Source of the DNA: Trichostrongylus colubriformis
Taxonomy: Eukaryota; Nematoda; Chromadorea; Rhabditida; Trichostrongylidae
Assembly: GCA_963978905.1 (NCBI GenBank)
Contig: OZ022256.1
Location: 50,764,001-50,828,000, forward strand
Direction of reading: 5' to 3'
Length of the DNA stretch: 64,000 nucleotides
Every line of letters starts with the position of its first letter. The stretch's first letter is position 1. The notes beneath the pieces were generated by a model that worked only from the letters and a program-made list of their open reading frames with translations, was not told the origin of the DNA and searched no databases. A program made the position numbers and the translations under genes. Shown here piece by piece: positions 58,250 through 64,000 of the stretch.

Positions 58250-58980
58250 TCTCCGGTCTCCTACCGATGGGGTCGACTCGCCGAACCCATCGAGGCCCAC
58301 AGCTCGACGAGCCCTGGTGTGCCAGAAAGTTTCCTTTGGCAATGACTGTCCCCAATGCAGCCAAGACAGCCCCACCGACGTGTAGTGCTCACGTCAAGTG
58401 TGGCCCCTCGCCGGCCGTTCCGAGAAGAAACACCCCACACGACCCAGAGAGGCGGAGTATCGATCCATGGAAAGCGATGGCCAGAATCCTTGTGCCTGCT
58501 GGGCTGACCCATTTTCGTGCTGAGTTTTTGCAAATATGCCAAGATCTATATAAATCGATATCGGTCCCTCGACCTGCTGAGAAAAAAAAAAAAGAAATCG
58601 GAACTTTTTACTTGTTATGCAGACATTAAACAACGCTCAATATGAACATTGGCTAATTCAACAGTGCTCAAACCAGCGAGATATCAGTGATAAGAAATCA
58701 ATGGCTGTTCTCAGAAATCGTGATAACTGCGATTCATGGGCTGCAGGAAGTCAGGGAACTTCGACCGATCGGATGAAAATGGAGGTCACTGTTCTGGAAA
58801 TTCTGCCGTCATGGTTCAAACATCTTCCTCACGTCAAAAACAGTGTTTTACCAGGAATATTGCACGCAGAGAAATGGGAAATGTCATGGAAAACAGTCAC
58901 TTTCTTTACTTCTTACTGTGTTGTGAAAACTGAGTTTTCTACCTCGATACAGAAAGCGCAGCGGAAGCAGATGGTTTGAC
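58250..58980 (+). repeat. Unidentified degenerate repeat, copy 1
   Basis: This segment matches the reverse complement of 62680-64000 in ordered blocks: TGTGCCAG..TTTC.TTTGGCA, TGCTGAGTTTTTGC, CGATATCG.TC with CTGCT.AGAA, GTTCTCAGAAAT.GTGAT, and CAGTCACTT.CTTTACTTCTT. It is shorter than the other copy because several internal stretches are missing. Possible coding remnants such as GTGCCAGAAAGTTTCC frames contain stops. The family is not recognised. Confidence 0.65.
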
Positions 58981-61900
58981 TCTGGGCTAATCATTGGTGA
59001 AATACATTTTGGCAAAAATACGACCTCTATCCCCTCCCATAAATTTATCCCCTGTTTCGAAACCATCCCGTTACGACATAACCCCACCCCTCGCATCTGT
59101 TCCGCCCCAAAAAAGTCATCAATCAGAAATTATAACACTGCCCCCAATTTTCAAGAGACTACCCGATTGCCACTTAAATCGTTAAAGAAGGTGAAGTTTC
59201 GGGGAATCATTACGAAATTTTCTCCAAGGAACTATACCCTCCTTTTCCCAACCACAAATAGGACCCTATTATTCCGAACTCTCGCTAGACCGTGACTTGA
59301 ACGCCTTCCATGCAAAATGCTTAGCAAATGTGCTGGAGCTACTTCAGAACACCAAGACTGAGATAGAGGATTTTTAATTGCAGATCTGGCCTTGAACGAC
59401 TCTCAGCACCTGATTTTCTGGAGATACTGCCGAGTTCCTCACGATATCGAGCTTCATCACTTCTTCAGCCACTCGTATGATTCCACAGCAGCAGGTATTT
59501 CTGGAATTCAGCTGAAACCATAGGAAATAATCACGAGCTCCTAGGTTGCTTTGAGCACTTTTTTTTTTAAAAAGTTGTCGGTATATGTCATAGGCATGAG
59601 TTTAGAAACTTATGATTCCTCAGTTAACCTTTACACCCAACCCATCTCAATTTTCACACACTTCGGTTTGTCAATTACGTGGTTTAGCTTGAGAAAATCC
59701 TAAAAATTTAATTCTTTCCAAAAAGTCCCAAAAAATTTAGTTCGAGAAAGTCGGAGAAAATATTATGTGCTTGATTTCGCTGTCCAGTCAAACACAAAAG
59801 GATAGTTGAAGAGAATTCTTGATCTCTTCTGTTACGCGAAATTACTGCCCGTGTTACTTTGCAGGCCGAAATATCAAAAATCTCATAACCAAAATGGGAC
59901 AAGTGCGTTCAAACGCAATGTTGTGTCTCTCAGCATCCCATTACAGGTTACTCATGCAGTAGTAAAGAGATTCCAGACCGTCAACCGAAACTACTCTGAA
60001 ACTGCTGGACGGCAATCTCACCCAGTAGCCATGCGCCGTAAAAAGGTCGCTGAACCGCAAAGGATCCCTCATCTCGCTTCCGTTAATGGCCTTCCAAGGC
60101 CTGTCTGTTGCTGGCTTGGACTTGAGCTAGAGGAGGACGAAGAAGCAGTCGGAGGGTGGCAACCGCACCTCAGAAAATTGCAAGAAGGATCAACCTTTTA
60201 CAATCGGTGAAAAGGAGTAAAGGTTGCCGGCGTTTGCGCAAAGTTCGAGCTCACTTTACGAACTAGGAGCTTCAGGAAGTGCTCAGAAGAAGCAGTTCAA
60301 CTGCAGCGGTGGCTGACAATGCGGAAAAGTCTTGAAAAGGGCATTAACGCGTGGCTATACCTCAACCAGCGCTGCAACGAGAGAATCGCACGGGGAAGAC
60401 CAAAGTGAAGGTGACTACGCGAAAACGACGCTATCCGAGGATTCTCCTACGAGCTATCCACAGACGAAAAAACGGATTGAAGGCGCGTAGTCAGCGGCAG
60501 GGGCCTTTTTCTGTTGGAGCTAATGGGACAGAAAGCACGCATTGAGTAAATGAGTGTTCATAAAAGATAAGGGGGCCACGTATTGTGTGAACGCCCCAAA
60601 ACCCTTAAAACTCCGCAGAAATGAATCGAAAAATGCCGCCACAGGAACCTTCTGCAAGGTGGCAAGCATACCCAATCCCTGGTCTCAGTCGGCAACCCAT
60701 CTACTACTTCATTGGTTGCTTTAGCTGAACTACAATGAAAACGCTTATTCACACAAACGATAGGACGGTAGGAGCAATCTTTTTTCAGTTGTTTGCTTTA
60801 TTATATCCTGAACGGGGAAATTCATTATTTTCAGTAGTTTCTGGCGGGTGCCTACGTCCTCACTCAAAATTGCTGGTCTTATACTTAACGGCTGATCTTG
60901 AAAAATTGCCAGAACGCAAATCGGGTACCCACATTCCTCGGAATCCAGCCCGAGCTAAGTTTAGTGTAGAGTGTCACGTCAGCTTCCAGCAAATGAGGAT
61001 GCAGGACAGTTACTATCTGCAGCATTGTAAGACCTCAGGGAAAAACGGTTTCTAGCGCGCTGGGTGTCCGAAAATCTGAGAAGAAAAAAAGCTGAGACTT
61101 CACAAGCGCATTCACTAACCACGAACACAGGGAAAAAGGAAAAGTAGGGGTATCCACAACTTTTGCAAGGGAAGCCAGCATTGCGCAGCCCAGGTCTGCA
61201 GTCAAAAAAATCATCAAAAAATCGGTAGAAAAATTATGAGACCCCAGCTGAAGCGAAGACGTCTGGCAAGTGGAACCAGCATCAAGCTTGCTACAGTGAT
61301 GGAACAGAGAGGTCTCTTAGTAGCCGGGGATGTTGTGTCAAAAAGTCGGAGATTCTGTCGTTCGGCTCCCCCTTCCACCCACATTCCCAGTAACCGCACT
61401 GAGCATGACAAAACGAACCACTAAACCCTCTCACGGCAATTCCCGCTTGCTTTTTGCGTTCAATGACAAAAACAGCTCTGAACGTTCTATACCAGCAGTT
61501 TGGAGTAAGTCTGAACTGTGTGACTTCAAATAGATTGCTCCCACCGCTCTGCACTCTTGTGTTCACTGAACATATTTCTGGAGTATTAAAGGGCAGGAAA
61601 ATTTCTGCGACATCTTTATACACTTTTCATATCCATCTGTTATGCCAAAAATAATTGATTTTTGAAAAAATTGTTTCATTGCGCATGTTTACTTATGCTC
61701 ATACTTAGAATTTTTTTGAAGATGACCTTATCCGAACCCACGCAACCTTACTAACCCTCCACTTCCATCAGTGTTTTTGGTGGTACTAGCAGACAAAAGC
61801 GGTTCCCTGAAAAAAAGTAAAATACAAAAAAGTAAAATCTATCAATTTCTGTTCCCCTGCCACCTTGGTTATCGATTGACCAAAATTTTCCATGGACACC

Positions 61901-62679
61901 TAATTCCCTCAAAAAAACCGCTGAAAACGGGGGGAGGGGGGTGGGCAAACCAATTCTCCTAGGAGCTTTCTCCTCAAACACGATTTCCTCCTTTTTGAAC
62001 CATTGTTCAGCTCCCCCCCCCCCTTTTTTTTTGAGAGATCCTTCGATGCTTCCTTACCCGGGGTTGACTGTCACAATCCTCTCCTTAGCGCTGGAGCCCA
62101 GGCGGCACTCGTGAAGGAAGGAAACCAAAATTCATGACAGGAAATTGTCATTTCTATCGCAGAAGTAAAAACCAGAACAAATGCACTGCGTGCTCCCTTT
62201 ATAATCACCCACACAAATTTCTGGGAGTTTCCCAACAAAATCTAAAAAAATGTCGCAGATTTTCTCCTACAACTTAACATGAGCACTACAAAAAAAGAGA
62301 TACGAAATCAAGCACAATCTATTTAATCAAAAGTTCTTAACTCAAAGTTACGACAGAAAGCGTGACGACAATTTTTTTTTCAAAAGAGGTAGGTTGTGTT
62401 CTAAGCAACTCAGATGCTCGTAATTATTCCCTATGGTTTCGACTGAATTCAAGAAAAACTCACTGCTATGGAAGCATGCGGATGACTGAAGAATTGGAGA
62501 AGAGCCACGTGGCGAGCTGCTCGGCAACGTCGTCGAGAAATCGATGCTGAGTGATCAATGAGGAGCCAGATCAGCAACAAAGACCCTCCATCCAAAGTCG
62601 ATGTCCTGGAGTAGTTGGAGCACAATCGCTGAGGATTCTGCCTAGAAAGCGTTCGAACCACTCGCTTCCGCTGCTTTTC
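58981..62679. other. Degenerate repeat-rich DNA between inverted copies
   Basis: Apart from the coding-like relic at 59947-60545 I see no supported gene. A C-tract lies at 62013-62023. Many long frames overlap on both strands without domains. Confidence 0.35.
59947..60545 (+). pseudogene. Decayed coding-like sequence, unidentified
   Basis: After an acceptor-like CATTACAG, a frame runs through VVKRFQTVNRNYSETAGRQS and LASVNGLPRPVCCWLGLELE to a TGA at 60208-60210. It reopens with FRKCSEEAVQLQRWLTMRKS. Near 60350-60495 the most coding-like frame shifts, reading EDQSEGDYAKTTLSEDSPTS. The mixture of frames indicates a pseudogene or transposon relic. It lies between the two arms of the inverted repeat at 58250 and 62680. 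Confidence 0.3.
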
Positions 62680-64000
62680 GTGTACAGAAGTGGTCCACTC
62701 AGTTTCCACAACTCTCGGATTAAAGAGAGCCTCACAAGAAGTCCAAGAAGTAAAGGAAGTGACTGCTTTCTATGACGTTTTCCATTGCTTTGCATGAAAT
62801 ACTCTTGGTAGAACATTGTCCTCGAGGCGAATAAGATGTTCAAGGTATGAAAGCAAGAATCCGAAGTCAGCAACCTGCCTTCCATCCAACTCTTCGAAGT
62901 GTCTCGAACTCCTGGCGCACATGAACCACAGGTTCACCTCCCAAATGATTAACCGAACAATTTCGTGGAAAGTTGATGACAGCGTACAGCGTGGTCCCCG
63001 AGAAACCCTCATTGGCGAGGGGCGTTAAATTTTGCGTATTTGAGGGGAGCAAGAACTCTCAATTGACCCAGTTTAAGTTCGTAATTGGAACTGATGAAGT
63101 TGGATTCTGGGTAGAAACACTTTTTTTAGAAATTTGGTTGGCTGCAAGAACATCCACTCCCGAAAGAGAAGAGTCAAAAGAAAAAGAAAGGGGAGCCGAG
63201 AGAAGGACAATTTTCCATCAATAGTAACCCTACCCGAAGGGGATCACCCTGATGCGCCCAGTTCGCTCGAGACCACGCTGTGCACTGATACCATCACAAT
63301 TTCTGAGAACAACCAATGATATTTCATCACCAACCGTAGCTGGAACACTGCCGAGCTCAGCCGGCGTTCACTCAGCCGTCATTTGATGCCTGCACAAAAA
63401 GCAAAAAAGTCTCGATTCCTCCCTTCTTAGCAGACTGGGAGATCGATATCGCGTATTTTTGGCCAGGGTCAAACATTGCACTGGAAGGAAATTTTAAATA
63501 CGAAGTCGCCTCCCCCAGATCTATTCCCACCATAGGACCCGCCCATCCCAACCCCCCCCCCCCCCCGCAATTTTGTCCCCAATCAAAATACGACAGTATC
63601 TAGCTTTACAAAAACCTTTTTTGAAACCACCCAACCCCCTCCAAACTACTAAAAAAGGTAGGTTTTTCTGAACTTTTAACATACTCTTCCCGAATAAGAC
63701 CCCATTTTTGAAGCAAAAATGCCCCGTTCCCCGCTCAAGGGCTCCTTAGCTCATGCTTGACCCTGCCAAGCTCGCAAAAACTCAGCACGATAATAGGTTA
63801 GTCTGATGGCACGAGAATCTAGCTATCGCCTTCCACGGAGCAAGACTCCCCCTCTAGGTCCCGTCGCGTGCTTCTTCTCGAAACAACTGACCAGGAGACA
63901 CCCCTGACGTGAGCACCACCCGTCGGTGGGACGTCTTAGCTACACTGAGGACAGTGCATGCCAAAAGAAACCTCTGGCACATCAAGGCACGCCAAGCTGC
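62680..64000 (-). repeat. Unidentified degenerate repeat, copy 2 (runs off the window)
   Basis: Inverted counterpart of 58250-58980, longer, with extra stretches including a 15-nt C-tract (63552-63566). Homology reaches the last bases of the window, so the repeat continues beyond it. Minus frames such as EELDGRQVADFGFLLSYLEH and LIRLEDNVLPRVFHAKQWK look like old coding sequence. The matching part of copy 1 reads similarly, with many changes. I cannot name the family. Confidence 0.6.

Overview
The window looks like nuclear DNA from a nematode, most likely a strongylid (clade V, hookworm-like) worm. The evidence is AT-rich sequence, introns ending in TTTCAG, one clear nematode-type neuropeptide GPCR split into small exons, and a dense load of TA-flanked Tc1/mariner-type elements and palindromic MITEs. 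The species is inferred. There is no bacterial-style gene organisation, no rRNA, no CRISPR array and no intact tRNA gene.

Layout. 1-9 kb: mostly gene-poor DNA with a convincing terminal exon on the minus strand (4728-4929). 9-13 kb: two long foldback elements (9940-11243, apparently flanked by an 11-bp direct repeat, and 11596-12180). 13-23 kb: a candidate Cys-rich minus-strand exon (13630-13789), a duplicated segment, and four members of a GC-cored palindromic MITE family. 23-28 kb: a CAGTAGCGCTC-ended MITE, a candidate minus-strand exon and a 210-bp hairpin. 28-39 kb: the most striking part. Two near-perfect 1.38-kb palindromes (28210-29590 and 37385-38762) bracket a truncated mariner (33402-33907), a 677-bp TIR element (35397-36073) and a 168-bp tandem duplication. 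39-44 kb: candidate exon and small ORFs, otherwise empty. 44-49.7 kb: the only gene I can model over most of its length, a peptide GPCR with at least eight exons, possibly nine. 50-55.4 kb: two more CAGTAGCGCTC MITEs, one split by a 1251-bp mariner. 55.4-64 kb: strand-asymmetric G-rich decayed coding sequence and a large inverted duplication of an unidentified degenerate repeat.

How it works together. The GPCR is the functional anchor: a seven-transmembrane receptor, probably for FMRFamide-like or related neuropeptides. Its C-terminal tail may be set by a splice donor that overlaps one possible stop codon. Almost everything else is transposon-derived. The palindromes would fold into roughly 690-bp hairpins if transcribed, each arm carrying four smaller hairpins, so they are candidates for endogenous small-RNA sources or cruciform-forming sites.

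Limits. Exon calls outside the GPCR rest on reading frame, splice signals and codon pattern by eye. I could not run similarity searches, and the first exon(s) of the GPCR were not found.
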